45,850 bases of DNA from the NCBI GenBank assembly GCA_004010275.1, contig RBWT01000052.1, positions 1 to 45,850 of the forward strand, read 5' to 3'. Below the pieces are notes generated by a model that saw only the letters and a program-made list of their open reading frames with translations, ran no database searches and was not told where the DNA came from. This stretch comes from Streptomyces huasconensis (lineage in GTDB: Bacteria > Actinomycetota > Actinomycetes > Streptomycetales > Streptomycetaceae). This document shows positions 8,666 to 17,797 of this stretch, piece after piece; within the stretch, counting starts at the first letter, position 1; every line of letters starts with the position of its first letter. Position numbers and translations under genes: made by a program.

Positions 8666-9413
8666 GTGCTCGTACTGATTCTGGGGGGGTACGACCGAGG
8701 GCCGCCGCCTGGCGGAGCTGCTGGCGGGCGAGGCCGGGCGGCGGGTGACCAGTTCCCTGGCGGGGCGGGTCGCCGCGCCCCGGCTGCCGCCCGGCGAGGT
8801 CCGCGTCGGCGGGTTCGGCGGGGCCGAGGGCATGGCGGCGTGGCTGCGGGAGCACCGCGTGGACGCGCTCATCGACGCCACCCATCCCTTCGCCCGGACC
8901 ATCTCGTTCAACGCGGCGTCGGCCGCCGCCACCGCCCATGTTCCCCTGCTCGCCCTGCGCCGCCCCGGCTGGGTCGCGGGTGAGGGCGACGACTGGCATC
9001 CGGTGGATTCCCTGGAGCAGGCGGCACGGGTGCTGCCCGCGCTGGGCGAGCGGGTCTTCCTCACGACCGGGCGGATGGGGCTCGCGGCCTTCGCAGGGCC
9101 GGACCTCGCCGCGCTGTGGTTCCTCGTACGCTCCGTCGACGCGCCGGAGCCGCCGTTCCCCGCCCGCATGGAGGTCCTCCTGGAGCGGGGCCCGTTCACG
9201 CCGGACGGGGAGCGTGAGCTGCTGCGCACGCATCGGATCGACGTGGTGGTGACGAAGGACAGCGGGGGCGCGGCGACGGCACCGAAGCTCCTTGCCGCGC
9301 GGGAGGCAGGGATTCCGGTGGTGGTCGTGCAGCGGCCTCCGGTGCCGGAAGCCGTGCCGGTGGCGGCCACTCCGGAGGAGGCGGCCGCCTGGCTGCGCGG
9401 CCTCAGCGGCTGA
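8666..9413 (+). CDS. cobK: Precorrin-6A reductase (one homopolymer frameshift)
   Basis: About 249 residues; NAD(P)H-dependent reduction of precorrin-6A to 6B. Start GTG 8666 (LVLILGG), then a run of seven Gs at about 8684-8690. Removing one G restores the expected LILGGTTEGRRLAELLAGEA, so the shift looks like a homopolymer error. Downstream motifs are VDALIDATHPFARTISFNA, GERVFLTTGRMGLAAFAG and VVTKDSGGAATAPKLLAARE, all typical of CobK/CbiJ. TGA at 9411-9413. Divergent from cbiD and convergent with cobIJ. Confidence 0.93.
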
Positions 9414-9417
9414 GGCC
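9399..9417. terminator. Palindrome over the cobK stop codon
   Basis: GGCCTCAGCGGCTGAGGCC has nine-base arms around one central base and contains the cobK stop (9411-9413). The cobIJ stop on the other strand is ten bases further on. Its core is the cobM/cbiD palindrome (7505-7519) in inverted order. Confidence 0.45.
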
Positions 9418-9426
9418 CGAACCCGC

Positions 9427-10984
9427 TCACCCCCCTTCGGGGTACCTCCGCGGCGTCCACACCACCTGCTCCGCGCCCCCGCGCCGCCGCACGACCCGGG
9501 TCTGCGAGGACCCGACGATCAGCAGCGTCCGCATGTCGACCTCCGCGGGATCGAGGTCCCCGAGCCGCACCACCCGCACGGACTCCTCGGGCCCCCCGAC
9601 ATCCCTTCCGAGGACGACCGGCGTGTCCGGCGCCCGGTGTTCGAGCAGCAGTTCCCGGGCCTTGCCCACCTGCCAGGTGCGGCTGCGCGAGCCCGGGTTG
9701 TAGAGCGCGAGGACGAGATCCGCCGCGGCCGCCGCGGCCAGGCGCTCCGCGATGACCTCCCACGGCTTCAGGCGGTCGGAGAGGGAGATCGTGGCGTAGT
9801 CGTGGCCGAGCGGCGCCCCCGCGCGCGCGGCGGCGGCGTTGGCGGCGGTCACCCCCGGCAGCACCCGGACCGGAATGTCCTCGTACGCGTCCTGCGAGGC
9901 GGCCTCCAGGACGGCCGTGGCCATCGCGAAGACGCCGGGGTCGCCTCCGGAGACGACCGCCACGCGCCGCCCGCGCCGCGCCAGTTCCAGGGCGAACTCG
10001 GCGCGCTCGGACTCCACGCGGTTGTCGGAGCCGTGGCGCCGCTGACCGGGGCGGTGCGGTACGCGGTCGACGTAGGTCGTGTAACCGACGAGGTCGTCGG
10101 CGGCGGCGAGCGCGCCGCGCGTCTCGGGGGTGAGCCAGAGGGGGCCTGCCGGTCCGGTGCCGACGACCACGACCTCGCCCGAAGCCTCCCGGACGGGTTC
10201 CTTCGCGGGGCCGCCCGTCAGCGGTGCCACGCGGCTCGGCAGCACCGCAACGGAGAAGTACGGCACGGACTCCGGGTCCACGTCGGCGAGGCGGCCGGTG
10301 CGCTCGCCGTCCATCGTGGCGCGCTCGACGTACCGCGCCTCGTCCAGGCGGCCCGAGCGCTCCAGGGCGCCGCGCACCTTGCCGAACGTACGGCCGAGCT
10401 TCATGACGACCGCCGAGTCCGTCGACGCGAGGCGCGCGGTCAGCTCCTCCTCGGGGAGGGTGCCGGGGAGGATCGTGAGGACCTCCTCCGCCTCGACCAA
10501 GGGCTCGCCGAGGCGGGCGGCGGCGGCGCTGACCGAGGTCACGCCGGGGATGACCTCGGTGTCGTAGCGGTGCACGATGCCGCTTGTGCATGTGCTGGTA
10601 GGAGCCGTAGAAGAGCGGGTCGCCCTCGGCGAGGACGGCGACGGTGCGTCCGGCGTCCAGGTGCGCGGCGAGGCGGGCGGCGGCCTCCTCGTAGAAGTCG
10701 TCGAGGGCGCCGCGGTAGCCGCCGGGGTGGTCGGTGGTCTCCGTGGTGACGGGGTAGACCAGCGGCTCCTCGATGTGGTCGGCGCGCAGGTGCCGCGCGG
10801 CGATCGAGCGCGCGATGGAGCGGCCGTGCCGCGCCGAGTGGTACGCGACGACGTCGGCGGCGGCGATGACCTCGACGGCGCGCACGGTCATCAGGGAGGG
10901 GTCGCCGGGGCCGAGCCCGACGCCGTACAGCTTCCCCGGGGTGTTCTGGGCGTTCTCGATGGACTGGGCGTTCTCGGTGTTCAC
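9427..10984 (-). CDS. cobIJ: Fused precorrin-2 C20-methyltransferase / precorrin-3B C17-methyltransferase (one apparent frameshift)
   Basis: About 519 residues, made of two tetrapyrrole-methylase domains. Domain 1 (CobI, from GTG 10984) has LYGVGLGPGDPSLMTVRAVE and VAVLAEGDPLFYGSYQHMH, then, after a shift near 10578, VIPGVTSVSAAAARLGEPL. Domain 2 (CobJ) has VVVVGTGPAGPLWLTPETR, VAVVSGGDPGVFAMATAVLE, VRVLPGVTAANAAAARAGAP and LVLALYNPGSRSRTWQVGKA. It ends at 9427. The CobI-CobJ fusion is standard in Streptomyces. The start overlaps the cobH stop by 4 bp (GTGA), so the two are translationally coupled. It adds methyls at C20 and then C17 with ring contraction. Confidence 0.93.
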
Positions 10985-11619
10985 TCCTCCTCGCTCGCAA
11001 TCGCGTTGATCGCCGCCGCGCCATCGCGCTGCCGCCGCGACGGCCCCGTACGACCAGGTACTCCAGGCCCGAGCGGTGCTCGGCGAGCGCGTCCTTGGAC
11101 TCGGCGGCGCCGACGAAGCCGACCGGGATGCCGAGGACGGCGGCCGGACGCGGGGCGCCCTCCTCGATCATCTCCAGGAGGCGGAAGAGCGCGGTGGGGG
11201 CGTTGCCGATGGCGACGACGGAGCCTCGAGGCGGTCGCGCACAGCGCCATGGCGGCGGCGCTGCGGGTGGTGCCGAGCCGCTCCGCGAGGCCGGGGACCG
11301 ACGGGTCGGTGAGGGTGCAGATCACGTCGTTGCCGGCGGGCAGCCGCTTGCGCGTGACGCCGCTCGCGACCATGTTCGCGTCGCACAGGATCGGCGCGCC
11401 GTCGCGCAGCGCCTTGCGGGCGTCGGCCACCACGCGGGGGCTGAAGGCGAGGTCGCGGACGAGGTCGACCATCCCGCAGGCGTGGATCATCCGCACCGCG
11501 ACCTGGCTGACGTCGGCGGGCAGACCGGCGAGGTCCGCCTCCGCGCGGATGGTGGCAAAGGACTCGCGGTAGATCGCCGCGCCGTCCTTCTCGTAGTCGA
11601 ACACTGTGCTCTCGCTCAT
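10981..11619 (-). CDS. cobH: Precorrin-8X methylmutase (two apparent frameshifts)
   Basis: About 213 residues. It moves the C11 methyl to C12, giving hydrogenobyrinate. From ATG 11619: SESTVFDYEKDGAAIYRESF, VAVRMIHACGMVDLVRDLAF (with the catalytic His), ILCDANMVASGVTRKRLPAG, then, after a shift near 11225, VVAIGNAPTALFRLLEMIEE and AVLGIPVGFVGAAESKDAL. A second shift near 11035 leads to AAINAIASEEE and the stop at 10981. The AAESK motif and MIHACG block identify CobH/CbiC. Coupled downstream to cobIJ (GTGA overlap) and upstream to a 20-codon ORF (ATGA overlap). Confidence 0.92.
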   Translation of the reverse strand: MSESTVFDYEKDGAAIYRESFATIRAEADLAGLPADVSQVAVRMIHACGMVDLVRDLAFSPRVVADARKALRDGAPILCDANMVASGVTRKRLPAGNDVICTLTDPSVPGLAERLGTTRSAAAMALCATASRLRRRHRQRPHRALPPPGDDRGGRPASGRRPRHPGRLRRRRRVQGRARRAPLGPGVPGRTGPSRRQRDGAAAINAIASEEE

Positions 11620-11678
11620 CTCGTGGCCGCCGCCCACAGCACCAGCCAGGCCGCGCCCGCCTCCCGGCCGGCCGTCAT
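11616..11678 (-). CDS. 20-aa micro-ORF bridging the LAL ATPase and cobH
   Basis: The ORF MTAGREAGAAWLVLWAAATR starts at ATG 11678, which overlaps the LAL stop (ATGA). It ends at TGA 11616, which overlaps the cobH ATG (ATGA). The product is short and hydrophobic. It may be a coupling leader, or the real C-terminus of the upstream gene in another frame if that gene has an indel. No family is recognised. Confidence 0.3.
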   Translation of the reverse strand: MTAGREAGAAWLVLWAAATR

Positions 11679-13332
11679 ACGCCGCCGAGCGCGCGCAGCT
11701 CCGCCTCGGCCCCGTGCGCCGTACGCGGTGGGTCCGCCCAGGCCCGGTGACACAGGCGGGCGGCGGGGGACACGTGCGCCGTGTACCGCTCCAGGGCCTC
11801 CCAGCCGCGGGGGTCGCCCGTGTACGACGCGGCCAGCAGCAGTTTGAAGAACATCTGCTCGACGAGGTCACCGCTCTCCGGGGCACCGGGCGCGGTCAGC
11901 GCGGCCAGGGCGTCGGGCAGCAGCGCCATCGACGACGCGAAGTCGACGTGGTGGCTCTGGTCGACGTACACGACCGCGTAGGCGAACAGCGGGGCGACGT
12001 CGTCGGGCACGTGCCCCTCACGCAACTCCCGCACCAGCTTCGCCGCGTACGCGAGCCGACCGCCCCGCGCCGACATCACGGCCGCCCAGGTCAGCCGCCG
12101 CGCGCGGGCGTCGGGGGCGGTCCCCAGGGCCGCCGCCTTCTCGAGGAGCAGAGCCCCCTCCGCGTCGCCGCCGCGCAGCGCGATGCGGGCCCCCGCCTCC
12201 TGAAGCCGTGCGGCGAGTGCCTCGTCGGACCCCTCGGCGGCCGACGCCTCGTGCAGCAGGCGGCGCGGGTCGTCCGTGCGCAGCCGCCCCGCCAGCGTCC
12301 GGTGCGCCTCCCGCAGTTCGGCCTGCCCGGCGAGGCGATCACCGCGCTGCGCACCAGCGGGTGGCGGAAGACCAGCCGTCCCGTGCCGTCCAGCCGGGCC
12401 AGGCCGCTCGCTTCGATCCGCGCCAGGAGCCGTTCCGTACACCCCTGCCCGGGTTCGCGGAACGTGCCGCCCCCCGCGGCGTCGACACCGTCCAGGGCAG
12501 TGAGCAGCAACAGCCGTCTCGCGTCCGCGGGCAGGGAGCGCAGCCGCCGGGCGAAGAGCGTCTCCAGGCGCCGGCCCAGCGGCAGCCGGTCGGGCAGGGG
12601 CAGGACACCCCGGCGGTGTCCGTACGCCAACTGGCCGGGCAGCTCGGCCAGGGCCAGCGGGTTGCCCGCGGCCTCGGCCATCACGCGCTCCGCGGTCGAG
12701 GCCGCGAGGCCCGGGTGCCAGTGCCCAAGGAGCGCGCGGGAGTCCGCGTCGGAGAGCACCCCGACGTCGACCGCCGTCGCGGGCAGGCCTTCCGGCACCG
12801 AGCCGTCGGCCCGGCTCGCGGCCACCATGACCACCGGCAGTTCGGCGATCCGCTGGTGCAGGAAGACGAAGACGGCGACGCTGGAGGAGTCCACCCAGTG
12901 CAGGTCGTCCACGAGGATCAGCACCGGACCGCGGCGCGCCGCCTCCGCGAGGAGGGCCAGCACCGCCGCGCCGACCATGAAGCCACTCGGAGGCAGCCCC
13001 TCCCGCAGGCCGAGCACCCGTTCCAGCGCGGCCAGTTGCGGGCCGGGCAACGCGCGCGCGTTCTCCCACAGGGGCCGCAGCACCTGATGCAGCGCCCCGA
13101 AGGCGATGCCCACCTCCGGTTCGTGGCCCGCGGCCCGCAGGACGGTGAAGCCGTCGCCGTCGGCGCGTACGGCCGTCCAGTCCAGCAGCGCGCTCTTCCC
13201 GATGCCCGGGTCACCCCGCAGCACCGTCGCCGAGCCACCCCTCCCGGTGCGCGCGCCTTCCAACGCCCGCGCCAGCAGCGCGCGTTCGCGTCGCCGGCCG
13301 ACGAGCGGCGTACCGTCACCCGCGTCCGTCAT
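11675..13332 (-). CDS. LAL-type AAA ATPase regulator lacking its LuxR DNA-binding end (one apparent frameshift)
   Basis: About 553 residues from ATG 13332 (MTDAGDGTPLVGRRRERAL), with an AGGGGGTGG ribosome binding site. Walker A is LRGDPGIGKSALLDW and Walker B is VLILVDDLHWVDSSSVAVFV. The sensor region ALADPGNPLALAELPGQL-like block reads MAEAAGNPLALAELPGQLAY. A shift near 12335 joins FRHPLVRSAVIAS to QAELREAHRTLAGRL. Family knowledge: LAL regulators (MalT/LuxR type) are about 900 aa and end in a LuxR helix-turn-helix. This one stops after AWADPPRTAHGAEAELRAL, and only 56 bp remain before cobH, so the rest of the helical domain and the HTH are absent. It could be a decayed gene or an HTH-less signalling ATPase. 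The 4-bp overlap suggests readthrough into cobH. Confidence 0.75.
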
Positions 13333-13654
13333 GGCCACCACCCCCTGTCGACGGGCCGCCCTCCGCGCGGCCCTCGGGTCACGGTGCCACGGCCGTCTTG
13401 CCTGTGCGTGCACGGCTTGTGCCTCTCTCCGCAGAACGTACCCGTACCCCTCCTCACCTGGGACGGAAGGCCCCAGGCTGGGGTCCACGGGCACGGCGCC
13501 CAACGGTCTCCCCGCCGCGGGACCACCCCGGCGACGCACGCGCGCCGCGCCGCGCCGTGCCGTGCCGAGACGAGCAGAGACGAACCAAGGCCGACGGCGA
13601 CAACCCGCACGCCGAAAGAGCCACGAGAGCCAAGAGAGCCGAGAGAGGGGCCCG
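13333..13654. other. Divergent intergenic region, LAL ATPase / AraC
   Basis: 322 bp between two divergent starts. It contains low-complexity GC repeats around 13540-13570 (GCCGCGCCGCGCCGTGCCGT) and purine-rich GAGAGCC repeats near 13625-13650 that supply the AraC ribosome binding site (GAGAGAGGGG). No convincing gene or clear -10/-35 pair was seen. Confidence 0.5.
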
Positions 13655-14614
13655 ATGAACCCGACGCCCGCACCCGCCGATATCCCGGAGAGACAGGCCC
13701 TCGCCGATACCACAGAGAGACAGACCGCCGCGGAGCCCCGCGCCGCCGACGGCCGGGGCGACCCGGAGGGCTCCGGCCGCCCCACCCGACCGACCCACGA
13801 CCACACACTCGGCTTCCTCCGGGTGAGCACGTTCCGGGGCGCGGCGCCGGCCGTCGTCCACGCCTCCGCGAGGCGCCGACGGCCCGCATGTGCTGCTGGG
13901 CATCCACAGCCGGGGCGAGGCCACGCTCGTCCGCCCGGGGAGTCACGGCTGGGCCTGCCTGCCCGGCGAGATCTTCGTCCGCGACGGAGCGGAGCCCGTC
14001 TACGGACGCGAGTCGGCGGAGTACGAGCTGCACCTGATCCGGATCTCGCGGCGTGCCCTCACGCTGACCGACGACCAGGTCCGCGACCTGGGCCGCCGGG
14101 CACCGTTCGCCGAAGGCCCGGTGGCTCCCTGATCGGCACGCTGCTGCGGCAGTTGGTCACCACCCTGCCCGAGGAGGCGCCGCGGACGGCACTCCGGCTG
14201 GCGGGCGCCGTCGCCGAACTGGTCGACCTGCTGGCCGTCGAGGAGGCCGACCCCGGGCCACAGGGCCGCGACGTACTGGTACGCCCGCGCGCGTACGTCG
14301 ACGCGCACCTCTGGGACCGGAACCTGACGCCCGCGGCCGTCGCCGAGGCCCAGCACATCTCGATCCGCTATCTCCACAAGCTCTTCGAGGGCCACGGCAG
14401 CACGGTCGGCCGGTGGATACAGCACCGCCGTCTGGAGGAGGCGCGGCGCGAACTGGCCCGGCCGGGGCGCGAGGACCTCACGGTGTCCGCGGTCGCCAGA
14501 CGCTGGGGCTTCGCCAGCGCCACGCAACTTCAGCCGCAGCTCCGCGCGGCGTACGGCATGTCGCCCAGCGACTGGCGAGACGGCCGGACCAACGCGGGGG
14601 CGGGGCGGGGCTGA
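13655..14614 (+). CDS. AraC-family regulator 1 (two compensating apparent frameshifts)
   Basis: About 320 residues from ATG 13655 (MNPTPAPADIPERQ), preceded by GAGAGAGGGG. A disordered N-terminus is followed by an AraC_binding-like cupin region (HVLLGIHSRGEATLVRPGS, ELHLIRISRRAL). The C-terminal AraC double HTH has VRPRAYVDAHLWDRNLTPAA, YLHKLFEGHGSTVGRWIQHR and VSAVARRWGFASATQLQPQL. Residues between about 13880 and 14125 are in a different frame from both ends, so two indels are needed. It resembles regulators with FEGHG/VGRWIQ seen next to small transporters. It directly precedes a LysE exporter on the same strand, which is a plausible target. Confidence 0.85.
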   Translation: MNPTPAPADIPERQALADTTERQTAAEPRAADGRGDPEGSGRPTRPTHDHTLGFLRVSTFRGAAPAVVHASARRRRPACAAGHPQPGRGHARPPGESRLGLPARRDLRPRRSGARLRTRVGGVRAAPDPDLAACPHADRRPGPRPGPPGTVRRRPGGSLIGTLLRQLVTTLPEEAPRTALRLAGAVAELVDLLAVEEADPGPQGRDVLVRPRAYVDAHLWDRNLTPAAVAEAQHISIRYLHKLFEGHGSTVGRWIQHRRLEEARRELARPGREDLTVSAVARRWGFASATQLQPQLRAAYGMSPSDWRDGRTNAGAGRG

Positions 14615-14749
14615 CCGGAGTGGCGGCCGCGCCGAGGCTTGACGGCAGGTGTCAAAACAAGCCGCCCGGGCCTCCGCCCCGACCTCAGCCCTGACGTCCG
14701 CCCCGACCCGCAAAGTCGGCCCTCACCACCGGATGTGAGACTCGACGGC

Positions 14750-15397
14750 ATGCTCATACAGTTCCTCACCGCGGCCGGCGTGCTCGCCGTCCTGACCATC
14801 GTGCCCGGGCCCGACATGGCCGTCGTGACCAGGCGGGCCGTCTCCGCCGGCTGGCGCGACGGGCTGCGGACGGTCGGCGGCATCACCGGGGGGCTGCTGG
14901 TCTGGGGTGTGCTCACGGTCATGGGCCTCGCCGCGGTGCTGGCCGCTTCCGCCGTCGCGTACACCGTGGTCAAGCTGGCGGGCGCCGCCTACCTGGTCTT
15001 CCTCGGCGTCCAGGCCCTGGCCCGCGGCCGACGCGTCCGGCCGCCGGCCCGCGGCCGGGCGTCCAGGCGCAGACCGCGGACACCACCCCCGGCCGCACCT
15101 CCCGGCAGCCCTTGGCGGACCGGCCTGGTCAGCAACGTCTTCAACCCCAAGATCGCCGTCTTCTACACGGGTCTGCTGCCGACGCTGGCTCCGTCCGCGC
15201 TGTCTCCCCACGCCGGTATGGCGCTCCTGGTGCTCCTGCACGCGGTGCTGACCGCCGTCTGGCTCGGTGGCTACGTGCTGCTCCTGGCCAAGGCCCGCGC
15301 CTTCTTCCAACGCCCTTCGGTGCGCCGGGCCATGGACCGGATCACGGGTGTCGTCCTGATCGGGTTCGGCGTCAAGGTCGCCACCACGCAGCCCTGA
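14750..15397 (+). CDS. LysE/RhtB-family amino-acid exporter
   Basis: 215 residues, intact, from ATG 14750 (MLIQFLTAAGVLAVLTIVPG). The conserved VPGPDMAVVTRRAVSAGWRD loop follows TM1, then VGGITGGLLVWGVLTVMGLA. Later NVFNPKIAVFYTGLLPTLAP holds the NPK motif typical of LysE/RhtB exporters, and about six TM helices are predictable. The middle loop is unusually Arg/Pro-rich (about residues 92-120). Such proteins export amino acids, homoserine lactones or analogues; the substrate is unknown. It lies 135 bp after AraC regulator 1 on the same strand. Confidence 0.9.
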   Translation: MLIQFLTAAGVLAVLTIVPGPDMAVVTRRAVSAGWRDGLRTVGGITGGLLVWGVLTVMGLAAVLAASAVAYTVVKLAGAAYLVFLGVQALARGRRVRPPARGRASRRRPRTPPPAAPPGSPWRTGLVSNVFNPKIAVFYTGLLPTLAPSALSPHAGMALLVLLHAVLTAVWLGGYVLLLAKARAFFQRPSVRRAMDRITGVVLIGFGVKVATTQP

Positions 15398-15436
15398 TCG
15401 TCAACGCGGCCCGCAGGAGAGGCGCGCGACGGTCAG
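15394..15436. terminator. Inverted repeat embracing both stop codons
   Basis: CTGATCGTC (15394-15402, containing the LysE stop) pairs with GACGGTCAG (15428-15436, containing the AraC stop on the other strand), with one G-U pair. A bidirectional terminator is inferred. Confidence 0.45.
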
Positions 15437-16402
15437 GACGAGGTGCCGGACCCGAGGACCAACCGGCGCCACTGCTGCGGCGGATGGCCGTGGACGGCCT
15501 TGAAGGCGCGGCTGAAGTGCGCCGGGCTGCGAAAACCCCAGCGGGCCGCCACGACGGCGAGGGACGGGCTCACCCGTCCGCGCCGCGACAGTTCGCGCGC
15601 GCACTGCTCGACCCGGCGGCGCTGGATCAGCCGGCTCACGGTGATGCCCTCGCCCTCGAAGAGGCGGTGCAGATAGCGTACGGAGATGAAGTGCGCCGCG
15701 GCGATGCGCTCGGCCGACAGCTCGGGGTCGCCGAGGTGCCGCTCGATGTACTGACGGATCGCCAGGACCAGCTGCCGGGGACGCTCTGCGCGGGCGGCCC
15801 GGCCTCTTCGGACAGCTCGCCGAGCAGGTCGGCCACGGCGTCGATGACAACACCTCCGAGCCGCTCGGCGACGCCTGCGGGCAGCCGGGCAGCGGACTCG
15901 TCCAAGTACCGGAGCAGAGGCGTCAGGAGGGCGTCGACGGAGGGCGGCGGAGTCAGGACGCGTCCGGTGGCGCGCCTGAGATCCGCCGTCGGCACGTGCA
16001 GCGCGTGGACGGCAGCCGGAAGAGGAGGAACCGGGTGGGGCCCTCCCACTCCACGGAGAACGCCCGCCCCGGGTCGAGCAGCGCGAGGTGCCCGCTCTCC
16101 ACGCGGGCGCTGCGGCCGTCCTGCCCGACCAGCACGGCACCGGCCCCGGGGACCAGCAGGGCGACCGACTCCGGGGTGTCCTCGACGGCCGGGCCCGGGC
16201 CGCGCGTGAGGCCGAGCGGTCCTGCGGCGGCGCAGGTGATCATGTCCACGTACCCGAAGTGGTGCAGTGTCACGGCGCCACGCACCGGGTCCTTCTGCGC
16301 CGCCTGCTCCTCGACGGGCGTCAGCCACAGCGACAGCGCGGCCGCCACCTCGGTGGAGGCGCCCGCGCCCGGCGAGACCGCTGTCCCGGTTCCAGTGCTC
16401 AC
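15433..16402 (-). CDS. AraC-family regulator 2 (two apparent frameshifts)
   Basis: About 323 residues from GTG 16402 (STGTGTAVSPGAG), with AAGGGA upstream. The N-terminal AraC_binding_2-like domain (AALSLWLTPVEEQ, LLVPGAGAVLVGQDGRSARV) is followed, after a shift near 16010, by AAVHALHVPTADLRRATGRV. After a second shift near 15795 comes the HTH domain: QLVLAIRQYIERHLGDPELS, YLHRLFEGEGITVSRLIQRR and WGFRSPAHFSRAFKAVHGHP. It is divergent from the esterase gene across 352 bp, so it may regulate that gene. Its target is not shown by the sequence. Confidence 0.86.
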
Positions 16403-16754
16403 CTGGGGTCCCTTCAGCCGTCTGGGGTTCTGTGCTCGGTGCGAGGCGGGGACAGGACGGTGCGCCCCCTTCCCGAGTGTTTCGGGGCCACCGGAGGAGG
16501 CGGTAGGTCATATGACTGCACTTCGCCGAAGACTCCGCGTGAGGTCGCACTCCCCGGTGCGCGCGTCCCGCGAAGTGTGCACGCAGCGGCACGGACAGGG
16601 GCGGTCCCCCAACCCCCTGCGGGCAGTGACCGCCTAGGGTGGGTGCGGCGTGCCGCCCGAGCCGCGTCCGGCACCGAGCGCCCGCTCGCCCGGCCGTGGG
16701 CGTGCGGCGGCGCGTTCGATCGGCCCCGTGTCCCGTCCCCGCGCAGGAGAACCC
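16403..16754. other. Divergent intergenic region with two small palindromes
   Basis: 352 bp between AraC regulator 2 and the esterase. GTCATATGAC at 16507-16516 is a perfect palindrome, and CTTCGCCGAAG (16521-16531) follows five bases later. Both are candidate operator half sites. The esterase ribosome binding site AGGAGA lies at the right end. No gene seen. Confidence 0.45.
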
Positions 16755-17761
16755 GTGGAAGAAGACCCCCCGGTCGTACGGGACACGCCTGCCCTTGAGC
16801 GCCGCGCACGGGACTTCCTGCGGCAGCACGCCTGGCCCGGCACCCCGGCCGCCGACACCGCGGACGCCTCCGTTACCGCCGACGCCGCCGCGGCCTCCAG
16901 GGCACGCATGGCCGCCCTCTGGGACGGCGAGGGCCGCGACGACCCGGACGTCGAGGAGGAGTGGCTGGCCCTGCCCGCCGGCGACGGCCACCGCATCCGG
17001 GTACGGATTCTGCGCCCCGCGGGCAGCGACGACCCCCTGCCGGTCGTGCTGTATCTGCACGGCCTCGGCTGGATGCTGACCGACGCGTACGCCCACCGGC
17101 GCCTGGTGGCGGACCTCGTGTCGGCGCGGACTCCGCCGTGGTCGTCCCCGAGTACGACGGCCCGCGGGACGCCCGGCACCCCGGCGCCGTGGAGCGGGCG
17201 CACACCGTCGCCCGGTGGATCGCCCGGCACGGCGTCGAGTGGCGGCTGGACGGCGCCCGGATGGCGGTGGTCGGCGCCAGCGCGGGCGCCCAGCACGCGG
17301 CCTCCTTCACGCTGCTCGCGCGCGAACGCGGCGGCCCGCGCCTGCGCCACCAAGTGCTGGTCTGCCCGGTGACCGACGCCGCCATGGACACGCCGTCCTA
17401 CCGGCAGTTCGCCGAGGGCTACTTCCTGAGCCGCGCCACCATGCGGGGCTACTGGCAGCAGTACGCGCCGGACCCGGCGACCCGCACCCAGGCCACGGTC
17501 TCGCCGCTGTGCGCACCCGCCCACAGCCTCCGGGGCCTGCCCCCGGCCCTGGTCCTCACGGCCGAGGCCGACGTCGTGCGCGACGAGGGCGAGGCGTACG
17601 CGGCACGGCTGCGGGAGGCGGACGTCCCCGTCGTGTCGGTCCGCTACCAGGGGACGATCCACGCGTTCCTGCTGTTCGACCTGCTCCGCGGTACGGACGC
17701 CTCCCGGGCGGCCCGCATCCAGGTGACGGACACCTTGTACGCCGCCCTGCACGCCGCCTGA
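16755..17761 (+). CDS. HSL-family alpha/beta hydrolase (esterase; one apparent frameshift)
   Basis: About 335 residues from GTG 16755 (EEDPPVVRDTPALERRARD), preceded by AGGAGA at 16745-16750. The oxyanion block is VVLYLHGLGWMLTDAYAHRR. After a shift near 17130 it reads VVVPEYDGPRDARHPGAVE, then the nucleophile elbow MAVVGASAGAQHAASF, the acid LTAEADVVRDEGEAYA, and the His in YQGTIHAFLLFDLLRG. All three catalytic residues are therefore visible. Variations: HGLG where the family usually has HGGG, and GASAG for GDSAG. Members hydrolyse short acyl esters. There is no signal peptide. Confidence 0.88.
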
Positions 17762-17797
17762 GCCGAGCGCGCCCGCCGCCCGGGCCCGCCCGCCGGG

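Noticed and set aside
13540..13650. CRISPR-like short repeats between the LAL and AraC genes
   Set aside because: They are low-complexity GC and GAGAGCC runs of variable unit, without spacers or cas genes.
16266..16272. TGTCACG sequence inside AraC gene 2 as an ECF41 promoter
   Set aside because: It lies within coding sequence, has no CGTC at the right spacing and does not precede a gene start.
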